From NCBI GenBank assembly GCA_043813895.1, contig JBDRKQ010000101.1:62001-126000 (forward strand): a stretch of 64,000 nt of DNA, in the 5' to 3' direction. The translations under genes were made by a program, and so were the position numbers. Shown in pieces: positions 29,231-40,100 of the stretch. This DNA is from CAZTAR01 sp043813895 (lineage in GTDB: Bacteria > Planctomycetota > Phycisphaerae > UBA1845 > UTPLA1). Under the pieces are notes generated by a model. The model saw only the letters and a program-made list of their open reading frames with translations. It did not search any database and was not told the DNA's origin. Every line of letters begins with the position of its first letter. Positions within the stretch are counted from its first letter, which is position 1.

Positions 29231-30184
29231 ATGGCCAATCGCCTCAAACCCAAGCGAATCACTCTGCTTCTATGGTGCGTAGCAGGCATCATGCTCTGCG
29301 GCTGCGACCAGGCCGAGATGGATCGGAAGCACCAGGAGAACATCAAAGACTGGAACAAGTTCTGGGGACTGGACGACTCGCAAGGCTCGCTGTTCGGGCA
29401 CAAAGCCGGAGACACGGAGGCCTGGACCGTTGAGTGCAATGAGTATCGTGGGCCCGCCCGGCGGGACATGGCCGACAACATGGCCACGGCGATTAAGCGG
29501 GTCCAGGGCATCGCGCCATCGGCGGTCTGGGTGGATCACGATAAGGAGCGGAGCCGTGTGTTTTACGGCAAGTACGAGCTGAAGTATGTCCACACGAAGG
29601 TGGACAGAGAGGCTCACGCCAAGGGTGATGTCGTCATCGAGATGAATGAGACGATCAAACGCGACCTCAAGTTCATCCGCAGCCTGGCCATCGGCGATCA
29701 ATACCCATTCTTCAGTGCCAGAGCGATTCCCGAGCCGCTCAAGGACATCGGACCGGCCGAGTGGAACCTGCTGGATGCCAAGGGTTTCTACACGCTCAAC
29801 GTCGGAGTCACCTACAATACGCCGACGCTACACAACCACAAGCAAGCCGCTGTCGAGTGGGTCAAGGCATTGCGAGACGACGGGTACGAGGCGTATTACT
29901 ACTACTCGCCGGACGGGGTCAGGACGTCGATCTGCGTGGGAACATTCGGCGAGGACGCCCTGATCGAGTGGCACGAAACCGTGGATGGAGTGTCGGTGCG
30001 CCGCACCAAGTACAGTGATGCCGTCGAAGCGCTCCGGAGACAGGGTGAATTCATGTATAACCTCGAAAACGGCCACCGAACCTACCGCACAGCCGTGAAC
30101 GAGGAGACCGGCAAAGCGGCACGGATGCCGAACAAATCGTTTCTCGTGAAGATCCCGCGAGAAGCCTCGACGGACGATCGGTGA
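29231..30184 (+). CDS. Hypothetical lipoprotein with two SPOR-like repeats
   Basis: A 317-aa protein with a lipoprotein signal (LLLWCVAGIMLCGCDQ, cysteine about residue 25). Two stretches resemble SPOR peptidoglycan-binding repeats: about 75-120 (ADNMATAIKRVQG..SRVFYGKY) and about 200-245 (AAVEWVKALRDDGYEAYYYY..SICVGTFGEDAL), each pairing a helix of A/K/L with a short strand. The resemblance is by eye and the family is not certain. The stop overlaps the rdgB start (TGATG). Confidence 0.65.
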   Translation: MANRLKPKRITLLLWCVAGIMLCGCDQAEMDRKHQENIKDWNKFWGLDDSQGSLFGHKAGDTEAWTVECNEYRGPARRDMADNMATAIKRVQGIAPSAVWVDHDKERSRVFYGKYELKYVHTKVDREAHAKGDVVIEMNETIKRDLKFIRSLAIGDQYPFFSARAIPEPLKDIGPAEWNLLDAKGFYTLNVGVTYNTPTLHNHKQAAVEWVKALRDDGYEAYYYYSPDGVRTSICVGTFGEDALIEWHETVDGVSVRRTKYSDAVEALRRQGEFMYNLENGHRTYRTAVNEETGKAARMPNKSFLVKIPREASTDDR

Positions 30185-30855
30185 TGTCCGAGCAGCAAAC
30201 CCCGCGCAAGATCCTTCTCGCCACGGGCAACCCGGGCAAGTTCCGCGAGATATCGGCGGTCCTCTCGGAACTGGTGGACGGCATCGACCTGCCGCCGATT
30301 CACTGGATCTCTCTGGAAGACCTGCCGACGCAAGTCCCCGAACCCGTCGAGGACCAGGAAACATTTGCGGCCAACGCGGCCCTCAAAGCGTGCTATTACT
30401 CCCATGCAACGGGACTCTGGACCCTGGCGGACGACTCCGGCCTGGAAGTCGATGCCCTCGGCGGCGCGCCGGGGGTGCGTTCGGCACGGTATTCGGGGCT
30501 GCCGCCAGGGGCGCCGCGCGAAGAGGTGACGCGCGCGAACAACGCGAAACTGATTGCCGCGTTGGCAGGTGTTGGTCCGGACCGGCGTTCCGCCCGTTTT
30601 CGATGCTGCCTCGCCCTGGCATCGGGCGATCGAATCCTGGCGACCGCGGAGGGAACGGTCGAGGGCCGCATCATCGACGAACCGCGTGGCGCCGGCGGCT
30701 TCGGCTACGATCCCCATTTCCTGCTTCCGGATTTAGGCAAGACAACCGCCGAACTCCCGCCCGAGGAGAAGAACCGCATCAGCCATCGGGGGAAGGCGTT
30801 GCAGCGTCTGCGTGTGTTCCTGCCAACTGTATGCACGCAACCCGAGCCCTCATAG
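30184..30855 (+). CDS. rdgB: XTP/dITP diphosphatase (HAM1 family)
   Basis: A 223-aa nucleotide-sanitising enzyme. It opens with ILLATGNPGKFREI (the ATxNxxKxxE motif) and has ETFAANAALKACYY, LADDSGLEVDALGGAPGVRSARY and GAGGFGYDPHF. It hydrolyses ITP, dITP and XTP to keep deaminated purines out of nucleic acids. The ATG at 30184 overlaps the stop of the preceding lipoprotein gene, so the two are translationally coupled. Confidence 0.95.
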   Translation: MSEQQTPRKILLATGNPGKFREISAVLSELVDGIDLPPIHWISLEDLPTQVPEPVEDQETFAANAALKACYYSHATGLWTLADDSGLEVDALGGAPGVRSARYSGLPPGAPREEVTRANNAKLIAALAGVGPDRRSARFRCCLALASGDRILATAEGTVEGRIIDEPRGAGGFGYDPHFLLPDLGKTTAELPPEEKNRISHRGKALQRLRVFLPTVCTQPEPS

Positions 30856-31145
30856 GCGATTACGGCGACACGACCGATTCCAGACTGGGTGAGGCGCCTC
30901 GATGATCCTGCAGATGGAACGCTCACGCCGCCACCGCGCAGATGACAGCCTGACAACCGTCCGCGAACCGCCCTCCGCCCGGAAGAGGCTGCGGATCTCG
31001 TGAGCAATGACCGAGGGCTTGTGATATCATGCCAGGTTTCTGCCCACCTTTGGATTGCCGACGGCCGTCTTGGCGATCGCGTCCGTCGTGAGGGTGTCCA
31101 AGCCGGTTGCAGATTCGTCGTCTTACCAAGCGCTTGGGGAGTCTG
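30856..31145. other. Intergenic region without a recognisable gene
   Basis: 290 bases between rdgB and ispH. I see no conserved reading frame, hairpin terminator or repeat copy. A TGTGATATCAT stretch near 31021-31031 might serve as a -10 region but lacks a good -35. Confidence 0.5.
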
Positions 31146-32216
31146 ATGAAGGTATTGCTGGCGAAGCCTCGGGGTTTCTGTGCAGGTGTGGATCGCGCGA
31201 TCAAGATCGTCGATCTCGCGCTGGAGGTCTTCGGCCCGCCTGTCTACGTCCGCAAGGAGATCGTCCACAACAGCCATGTCGTTACAGCCTTCCGAGAGAA
31301 GGGCGTCGTCTTCGTCAACGAACTGGACGAAGTTCCTGACGGCGAGCTGACGATCCTCAGCGCCCACGGCTCTCCGCGCGAGGTCTTTGAAGACGCCAAG
31401 CGCCGCGGTTTGCGCGTGATCGACGCGACCTGCCCGCTTGTCACGAAGGTACACATGGAAGTGCATCGCTCCGCCAGGCCCGGCGACCACGTCATCCTCA
31501 TCGGCCACGCCGGCCATGACGAGGTCGTGGGAACCATCGGGCAGTCTCCCGAGCATATCTCGCTCGTCGAGGACCAGCGGCAGGCGAACGAGGTCCAACT
31601 CCCACCCCATGACAGACTTACCGTGCTGACCCAGACAACGCTCGGCGTGGACGACACGGCGGAGGTCATGGCGGTGCTTCGAGATCGGTTTCCACATCTC
31701 AAGTCACCCGCCGACGATGACATCTGCTACGCCACCCAGAATCGGCAGGACGCGGTCAAGGCGATGAGCGGACAGGGGATCGATCTTCTGCTCGTTGTGG
31801 GCTCGCAGAACTCCAGCAACGCTGCGCGACTCGTTGAGGTGGGACAGGCCCGGGGCGTGCCAGGCTTCCTCATAGACGGACCCGAGGAGATCGACCCCGC
31901 GTGGCTGGCGGATGTCGAGTCCGTCGGCATCACCGCCGGCGCGAGCACCCCGGAACACGTCGTCCAATCCGTGCTGGATCGCCTCAGAGAACTCGGTGCG
32001 GATGCGATCGAATACTGCGTTACGGCCGAGGAGGCCACGGCGTTTCAATTACCCAGGATTCTGAAGCGGGCGCTCGAAGATCGCTCGCGCGCGGATTCCA
32101 CATCGCAACCGGGCGGGAGCGGGGAGCCTCGGCGCGCGGACGGGCAGCATCGGCGCGCGGGTGGGGAGCATCGGCCCCTGGCCGGTACCCCCGGAAACGG
32201 CGCGCATGAATTGTAG
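31146..32216 (+). CDS. ispH: 4-hydroxy-3-methylbut-2-enyl diphosphate reductase
   Basis: A 356-aa iron-sulfur enzyme, last step of the MEP isoprenoid pathway, producing IPP and DMAPP. The three cluster cysteines are in PRGFCAGVDRAI, IDATCPLVTKVH and DDICYATQNRQ; HSPREVF and GSQNSSNAARL are also present. The conserved fold ends near FQLPRILKR; the last 40 residues are low complexity (RRADGQHRRAGGEHRP) encoded by short direct repeats. ATG 31146 gives MKVLLAKPRGF. Confidence 0.94.
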   Translation: MKVLLAKPRGFCAGVDRAIKIVDLALEVFGPPVYVRKEIVHNSHVVTAFREKGVVFVNELDEVPDGELTILSAHGSPREVFEDAKRRGLRVIDATCPLVTKVHMEVHRSARPGDHVILIGHAGHDEVVGTIGQSPEHISLVEDQRQANEVQLPPHDRLTVLTQTTLGVDDTAEVMAVLRDRFPHLKSPADDDICYATQNRQDAVKAMSGQGIDLLLVVGSQNSSNAARLVEVGQARGVPGFLIDGPEEIDPAWLADVESVGITAGASTPEHVVQSVLDRLRELGADAIEYCVTAEEATAFQLPRILKRALEDRSRADSTSQPGGSGEPRRADGQHRRAGGEHRPLAGTPGNGAHEL

Positions 32217-32240
32217 GGTGCGGCATGCCGCACCAACCTC
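32213..32240. repeat. Short GTAGGGTGCGGC palindrome
   Basis: GTAGGGTGCGGCATGCCGCACC, a hairpin between ispH and the enoyl reductase gene. Relatives lie at 26377-26402 and 61841-61862. Confidence 0.55.
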
Positions 32241-32253
32241 TGGGAACGAAAGC

Positions 32254-34173
32254 ATGAACAGCCCTAAACAACCGAAGCCTGACGCGGGAATGTCGCTGAC
32301 GAAAACGGCGATCGAAAGCGGTCTGTCGGCCCTATCCGTAGCGTCCTCCGGCGCGAGGACTGGCGCAAAGATCGCCGTGGGCACGCTATTTGCCGGCTGC
32401 AACGTCTTGCTCGATCTCGGCGTCCGCGTGACGCGGAAGCTGCCGCTCGACGACGGAAGCGCGGGATTACACCTGAAGACCAAAGACGGCGAGATACCGG
32501 TGATCGAGCGAAAGACCGGCTGCCTCGACGGGGCGCTGTTGGGATGGTGGATGCCGGACGACGCCTCACCCGATGTCTCTACGCTCGAAGTCGGGGATAA
32601 GGCAATGTCGCGCGCGTTATCCGCCGTGACGCGGAACGTGTACATTGTGGACCGCGAAGGCGAAATCGGCATCGGCCTGGGTGGCCGTGCGGTTCTCGGG
32701 GCGGACACGGCGGGTGTCGCGCGATCCTACCCGCTTCGCGCGTTCGCCCCGGCGCTGCACCCGAGCCAATTGGGGGACCCGGCGTTCCGCAATGCGCACG
32801 GCGTCAAGTACGCGTACGTCGCAGGGGCGATGGCCAACGGCATCTCCTCGGAAGAACTCGTCGAGACCATGAGCGCGGCCGGCATGATCGGCTTTTTCGG
32901 TGCCGCCGGCTTGTCACTCGACCGCATCGAGTCGGCCATCGACCGGCTGCAACGGAGTCTCGGCGACGGCCCGTTCGGCATGAACCTGATCCACAGCCCC
33001 AACGAGCCGGACCTGGAAGCCGCCGTCGCGGACCTGTACCTCCGCCGCGGCGTCCGCACCGTCAGCGCTGCAGCCTACCTCGACCTGACACTGCCGCTGA
33101 TTCGGTATCGCCTCTCTGGCATCCGGCGAGACCCTTCGGGGCGCATCGTCTGTCCGAACAAGGTCCTCGCGAAGCTCTCCCGCGTCGAGGTCGCGGCGAA
33201 ATTCATGTCGCCTCCGCCCGCCGAGCTGGTCAACGCCCTGGTTAACTCGGGTGATCTCACGCACGAACAGGCCGCTCTGGCGGAATCGGTGCCCGTCGCC
33301 GAGGACATCACGGTCGAGGCGGACTCGGCGGGCCACACGGACAACCGACCGGCTATCTCGCTCCTTCCGACAATGATCGCCCTCCGCGACGAACGACAGG
33401 CGAAGTTCGAATATGCCACGTCGATTCGGATCGGCGCTGCCGGTGGGATCGCGACGCCCGCCTCCGCGGCGGCGGCGTTTGCTATGGGGGCCGCGTACGT
33501 CCTAACAGGCTCGGTGAATCAAGCGTGCGTGGAGTCCGGTACGTCGCCAGCCGTTCGCGAGATGCTCGCACATGCGACGCAGGCGGACACCATAATGGCG
33601 CCCGCGGCGGACATGTTTGAAATGGGCGTCAAAGTGCAGGTTCTCAAGTGGGGCACCATGTTCGCGGTCCGGGCGAAGAAGCTCCACGACTTGTACCGGT
33701 CGTGCGCGAGCATCGAGGACATCCCATCGAACCAACGCGCAATCCTCGAACGCGACTTCTTCCGCTGCCCGCTCGAAGAAGCGTGGGTCCAGACGCGAGA
33801 GTTCTGGCAGGCCCGCGATCCGCGCCAGATTGAGCGCGCGGAGAAGGAGCCGCGACACAAGATGGCGCTGGTCTTCCGCTCGTATCTCGGTCGGGCTTCC
33901 GAGTGGGCGAATTCTGGAGAGCCATCGCGAAAGGTTGACTATCAGGTTTGGTGCGGTCCGGCGATGGGGGCGTTCAACGAATGGACGCGCGGCACGTTTC
34001 TAGAACGCCCGGAACGACGCAAGGTCGCTACCGTAGCGAAGAACCTGCTCTTGGGCGCGGCGGTGCTGACCCGGGCGAATTGGCTCTCGATGCAGGGCGT
34101 GGCCCTGCCCGCGGCGGCCCGGCGATTCCGCCCGCTTGAGGATGCCGAGATTGCTTTCCTGCTGAACGAATAG
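32254..34173 (+). CDS. pfaD: PfaD-type enoyl reductase of a PUFA/polyketide synthase
   Basis: A 639-aa member of the PfaD family (FMN-dependent, nitronate monooxygenase-like TIM barrel). The core has KYAYVAGAMANGISSEELV, MIGFFGAAGLSLDRIESAID, GPFGMNLIHSPNEPDLE and GVRTVSAAAYLDLTLPLIRY, then FAMGAAYVLTGSVNQACVESG and EMGVKVQVLKWGTMF. In PUFA synthases it acts in trans to reduce enoyl-ACP intermediates at selected cycles. It has about 110 extra N-terminal residues compared with the core. It is the first gene of a three-gene operon, ending 14 bases before the PfaA-type gene. ATG 32254 is chosen because upstream sequence is a hairpin. Confidence 0.92.
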   Translation: MNSPKQPKPDAGMSLTKTAIESGLSALSVASSGARTGAKIAVGTLFAGCNVLLDLGVRVTRKLPLDDGSAGLHLKTKDGEIPVIERKTGCLDGALLGWWMPDDASPDVSTLEVGDKAMSRALSAVTRNVYIVDREGEIGIGLGGRAVLGADTAGVARSYPLRAFAPALHPSQLGDPAFRNAHGVKYAYVAGAMANGISSEELVETMSAAGMIGFFGAAGLSLDRIESAIDRLQRSLGDGPFGMNLIHSPNEPDLEAAVADLYLRRGVRTVSAAAYLDLTLPLIRYRLSGIRRDPSGRIVCPNKVLAKLSRVEVAAKFMSPPPAELVNALVNSGDLTHEQAALAESVPVAEDITVEADSAGHTDNRPAISLLPTMIALRDERQAKFEYATSIRIGAAGGIATPASAAAAFAMGAAYVLTGSVNQACVESGTSPAVREMLAHATQADTIMAPAADMFEMGVKVQVLKWGTMFAVRAKKLHDLYRSCASIEDIPSNQRAILERDFFRCPLEEAWVQTREFWQARDPRQIERAEKEPRHKMALVFRSYLGRASEWANSGEPSRKVDYQVWCGPAMGAFNEWTRGTFLERPERRKVATVAKNLLLGAAVLTRANWLSMQGVALPAAARRFRPLEDAEIAFLLNE

Positions 34174-34187
34174 AGGTGGCGCAAGTA

Positions 34188-37100
34188 GTGAGCACGGTAC
34201 GACACGACGAAGATCACGGTAGATCGCCCATTGCCATCGTCGGCATGGGGTGCCTGTTCCCCGGGAGCAACGATCTCACCGCGTTCTGGCGAGCTCTGCG
34301 CCGCGGCGATGACGGCATCACCGATGTTCCGCCGACGCACTGGTCCATCGACGACTACTTCAACGCCGATCCGAAAGCGCCGGACCGCACGTGCTGCCGG
34401 CGCGGCGGCTTCCTCTCGCCGGTGCCGTTTGACCCCACGGAGTTCGGCATCCCCCCAACCATCCTCGAGGCGACCGATACCTCTCAGCTCTTGGGCCTGC
34501 TCGTCGCCAAGGCCGCGTTGGAAGACGCGGGATACGGAGAGAGTCGCGACTTCAACCGTGAGCGCGTCAGCGTGCTGCTCGGCGTCACCGGTTTGCAGGA
34601 GCTTGCACTCCCTCTGGCCGCGCGGCTGGACCATCCAATCTGGCGAAGGGCGCTTCGCGAAGCGGGCGTGCCGCCGGACCAGGCCGAAGAGGTCGTCAAC
34701 CGGATCACCGAATCCTACGTCGGCTGGCAGGAAAACTCCTTCCCGGGCCTGCTGGGCAATGTCATTGCCGGGCGGATTGCGAATCGACTGAATCTTCGCG
34801 GCACGAACTGCGCCGTGGACGCCGCCTGCGCCAGCGCGCTCAGCGCGATTCACTTGGCCGTGTTGGAATTGGAGGGCCGCCGATGCGATATGGCCCTGGC
34901 GGGCGGCGTGGACACACTGAACCACATCTTCATGTACATGTGCTTCAGCAAGACCACGGCGATCTCTCCCACTGGCGACGCCAGACCCTTTGCCAGTGAT
35001 GCGGACGGGACCGTCCTTGGCGAAGGCGCCGGCATCGTCGTGCTCAAACGACTCGATGACGCACAACGCGACGGTGACCGTATCTACGCCGTCATCGCCG
35101 GCATCGGGACTTCCAGCGACGGACGATCGCAGAGCATCTACGCGCCCCACGCCGCGGGCCAGGCTCGCGCCCTGCGAAACGCCTACCGCGCGGCCGGCAT
35201 CGGCCCCGAAACCGTCGGCCTGATCGAAGCGCACGGAACCGGCACGAAGGTCGGGGACGCGGCGGAGTTTGAAGGGCTCAGTACCGTCTTCCGAGAAGCA
35301 CAGAGCGACGGCAGGTGGTGCGCCCTGGGGTCCGTGAAGTCTCAGATCGGCCACACGAAGGCTGCCGCGGGCATTGCCGGCCTCATTAAGGCCGCCTTGG
35401 CGATCTACCACCGCGCGATGCCGCCGACGATCAAGATTCGAGAGCCCAGCCCGAAGTTGAACCTCGAAGACAGCCCGTTCTACTTGAACACGCAACTTCG
35501 CCCTTGGCTCAGCTCGGAGAGCAATCCCCGACGAGCCGGTGTCAGCGCATTTGGATTCGGTGGGAGCAACTTCCACGCCGTGTTGGAAGAGCACCGTGCC
35601 GCCCTGTCGGAAGTCGCGTGGGACGGCTCGACGCAGATCATCGCGCTGTCGGCCGACACGCCGGACGCCCTGTCGGCGGAACTCGACAGGTGGTCCAGGC
35701 GGATCAAGAACGAACACTTCAACGAGCACGCGCTGGCGTACGAGGCGTGGCTGTCGCGGCAGGCGTTTTCACACGAACACGAACACCGACTGCTTGTCGT
35801 TGCACGGCTCGGCGACAAACTGGCTGACCTGTTGGACCGGGCCAAGGCGAAGCTCGTCGAACAAGACGCGCATTCCACATGGCGCTTGCCGAATGCCTTC
35901 TACGGCAGCGGGAAGCCCTCCGGCAAGATCGCGTTTCTCTTCCCAGGCCAGGGCAGCCAATACCTCGGCATGGGACGGGACCTCGCGAGCACGTTCCCCG
36001 AGGTTCTCGGTGCGATCGAAGAGGCCGACGCCGTCGAGCGAGATCCAGCCGTTCGCCTCGGCGACATGATCTACCCCGTATCGGTGTTTACACAAGATGC
36101 TCGCGACCGTCAGGCCGAAGCCGTCACGCGGACGGACGTAGCACAGCCCGCGATCGGCGCGGTCAGCCTTGGATTCTGCCGGCTGCTCCAGCGATTCGGA
36201 CTCACGCCGGACATGGTCGCGGGCCACAGCTACGGCGAGCTTGTCGCCCTATGTGTCGCCGGGCGTTACAACGCCGAGACTTTGCACCGGCTGTCCCGTT
36301 TGCGGGGCCGGTTGATGGCAGAAGGCGAAGGGGATCGCGGCACGATGCTCGCCGTCTCCGCGCCGCTGGAAGAGTTGGACAAGCTCGTCGAGGCGCAGGG
36401 CGGTGATGTGGTCCTGGCGAATCGAAACACGCCGCGGCAGGGCGTCCTGTCCGGCTCGCGCGATGCGATCGGGCTCGCCTATCATGTGTGCAAGGAACAA
36501 TGCCTCGACGCGAAGCTCCTTCGCGTTTCGGGCGCGTTTCACAGCCCGTTGATGGAGGGTGCGCTCGGGCCTTTCCGAAACGCGCTCGCCGCCGTCGCCT
36601 TCGATCCCGCGACGATCCCGGTCTATGCCAATACCACCACCGCTGAATACCCCGCCGACCCAAGCGCCGCTCGCGAGCTACTCGCGAAGCAGCTCATCAG
36701 GCCGGTCGATTTCCTCGGCGAAGTGCGGAAGCTCTACGAGGCCGGCGCAAGGACATTCATCGAAGTCGGCCCTAAGTCCGTGCTGACGGCACTGGTGAGT
36801 GCGGTGCTCGCGGATCACCAGCACACAGCCATCGCGATGGACGCGTCATCCGGGCGCAAGCCGTCGCTTGTGGATCTCGCACGGCTTCTCGCGCAGTTGG
36901 CGGCACAGGGATACGCCGTCGAGTTGGAGCGTTGGGAGCGAGCGTTGCCCGAGCCTCGCAAGCCGAAGATGGTTGTGCCGCTTCTCGGCGCGAACTACCG
37001 CGCCGCGTCGCAGGAATCCACTGCGCCGCACAAACCTGCCACGCCGCAAGAAACCATCGGCCGCCAATCCGAGCCCAGAGCGCAAGCGACGGGTCCCGTA

Positions 37101-40100
37101 CTGGAAGCCAGTAGCGACAGCGCGATCGATCAGAATGAACCGGTAACTCATCGCCAGAATGACATGACCGCGCCATTCCCTGAAGCGCCTCCGGTATCTC
37201 CGGCCTCACCCCCTCCGCCGTCGAAGGCAAGTCAATCCCCCGTGTTGGCGGAGGCCTTGCGCGTTGTGCAGGACGGATTGCGCGCCATGCAGCAGTTGCA
37301 GAAGCAAACCGCCGACGCACACGAGCGATTCCTCGCCGGCCAGGAGCAGGCCCATCGCACGATTCAGGAGCTGATGGAGAGCCGGCATCGCCTCTTCGCG
37401 GCCGGCTCGGACGAGCCAACGGCCGAACTGTTCCCGCGCGAGCGTTCGCCCGACATCCAGGCAGCGCCCAACCTCCGCGCAGCGTCCGACCCCCGGGTCG
37501 GACGATTATGCCAGCCGGAAGTGCAAACGAGCGGGTTCGAAGACCCACGGCGCGTCCTCGAAAACCCAATCCCCAATTCCCAATCGTCAATCGTTAATTC
37601 CCATCCAGCCGCGCCGGCCGCCCCCGTGGTAGATCAACAACAACACGAGGCCGAGCCCGCCACCTTCGATCGCGATGCCGTCGAATCCGCCGTCCTCGCG
37701 GTCGTCTGCGAGAAGACCGGCTATCCGCGCGAGATGGTCAACCTCGACATGGACATCGAAGCCGACCTCGGCGTCGACTCGATCAAACGCGTCGAAATCC
37801 TCGCCGGCATCGAGGAGCGCCTGCCGCAGTGGTCGGGCGTAAGCCCCGAGTACATCGGCGGTATCAGAACACTCGGCGAGATCGTCTCGTTCATCGAATC
37901 GGGCGACAGGGAATCCTCATTGGCGTCTCCGGCCGCGCCGGCGAAAACGCCCACAACTACCGGCCTATCTTCGACGTCAGAATCACCTGCCGCACATGCC
38001 GTTGACAGCCAGGCGTTCGGCGACGTCCTGCTCTCTGTCGTGTCCGAACTCACCGGCTACCCGCGCGAGATGCTCGACCTCGCCATGGACATGGAGGCGG
38101 ATCTCGGTATCGATTCCATCAAACGCGTCGAGATCGTGGCGGCCGTCGAGTCGCGGATCCCCGATCTGCCGCCCGTCAAACCGGAATACATGGGGAGCCT
38201 GCGGACGCTGCGGCAGATCGTTGATTGCTCGTGCGGCAAAACGGACGAAGCCAGTGAGGCCACAGAAACCACAGAAGCTGCGAAGACCACGGAAGCCACG
38301 GAAACGACAGGCGGACCATTTCGGGATTGTGGCACAGGCGTCTCGTCTGTGTCGCCACCGCCAAGACGACGGTGCGACAGTCTGGCGACAGGCTCGACTA
38401 CCTCCGCCGCTCCGCTCGATCGGGAGGTGTTGCAGTGGACCACACTGCCGAAGGCGACTCCCGGCAGCCTGTCGATTGCTTCGGGGCACGAGCTTTGGGT
38501 TACCGACGACGGTTCGTCCTTGGCTTCGGCGATTGCCGATCGGCTGGCGTCCGCAGGGCACACGCCGCGTCTTGTCGACCCGCTTTCTGCGATCAACGCG
38601 GGACACGCTACGCCCGTTGGCGGCTTGATCCTCGTGGGCCGACCCGGCAAGCCCGCGGGACCCACGTGGGAACCCACATCCGAGGCGGAACTCAAAGCGG
38701 CTTTCGCATTGCTCAAACATGTCGCAGGTGATCTACGTCGCGCGGCTTCCCGCGGCGGTGCGATCCTAGCGACCGTCGCCCGGATGGACGGCGCCTTCGG
38801 GCTGCTCGGCCGAGGCGGTTTTGACCCCACGCACGGCGGGCTCGCCGGCCTCATCAAGACCGCCGCCCTTGAATGGCCGGAAGTCCATTGCAGTGCCATA
38901 GACATGACACTTGACTGGAACGATGCGGAGGCAGCCTCAGCAGTTGTGGACGAGCTGTCCACCGACGGGCCGATCGAAGTCGGCCTCAGCCCGAACGGTC
39001 GGCGCGGGCTGGAAACCGTGAGTGCGCCCGTGTCCGCCGGCACGCCGATCCTTTGGGAAGGCGACGTCGTCGTCGTGACGGGCGGCGCGCGAGGTGTGAC
39101 GGCTGCTGCGGCGCTCGCTTTGGCGCAGGATTGCCGGACCACGCTGGTGCTGCTGGGTAGATCGGCGCCGCCCGACGGCGAGCCGCAATGGCTGGCGGGT
39201 ATGGAAACCGAGGCCGATGTCAAGCGAGCCGTGCTCGCCAACGAGTTTGCAGGCAACGACAAGCCGACGCCCCGCAGGCTCCAGACGCGATGCGATCGGC
39301 TCTTGGCCGACCGTGAGATCCGGCGAAACCTCGACCGGATCGCGAAGACCGGCGCCCGAGTCGAGTATCGCAGCGCCGACGTGTGCGACCCGGATGCGGT
39401 CCGCGCGACGTTGACCGACCTCCGGACAACCCTCGGCCCGATTCGCGGCCTCATTCACGCGGCGGGCGTCCTCGAAGATCGACGCATCGAAGAAAAAACG
39501 CCGGAGCAGTTCGACCGCGTCTTCGACACAAAGGTCGCCGGCCTGCGACATCTGATCGACGCGCTGGACCTGGACGAGCTTCGATGCGTCGTGCTGTTTT
39601 CTTCCGTCAGCGGGCGCTACGGCAACGCGGGCCAGGTCGATTACGCCGTGGCGAATGAGGTGCTGAACAAGGCCGCGCGCCGCCTCGCCGCCCGATTGCC
39701 AGCCTGTCGCGTCCGGTCGATCAACTGGGGCCCGTGGGATGGCGGCATGGTCGGCCCATCCTTACGGAAGGTGTTCCTGGAACAGGGTATCGATCTGATT
39801 CCCCTCGCCGCCGGCGCGAGATGCTTCGTCGATGAGCTGCATCACGACGATCCCGCCGCAACGGAGGTTGTCATCGGCGCATCCCTCGCAAACCGTGGAA
39901 AGATCGAGAGCGGAACGCCGAACCGCGACAGCGCGCCGCCACACGACAACTGCCCTCCGGACGCCCGAGAGAGACGCGATGACGCCCTCCTACCCGCGTT
40001 CGAGCGGACGTTGGATCTCGCTCGACATCCGTTCCTCGAGTCGCACGTCTTAGGTGGACGGCCCGTATTGCCGGCAGCGATCATCATGGAGTGGCTCGCA

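Noticed and set aside
33942..35729. Long antisense frame (595 codons) across the pfaD-pfaA junction
   Set aside because: It is opposite conserved KS and enoyl-reductase motifs and shows no family signature.
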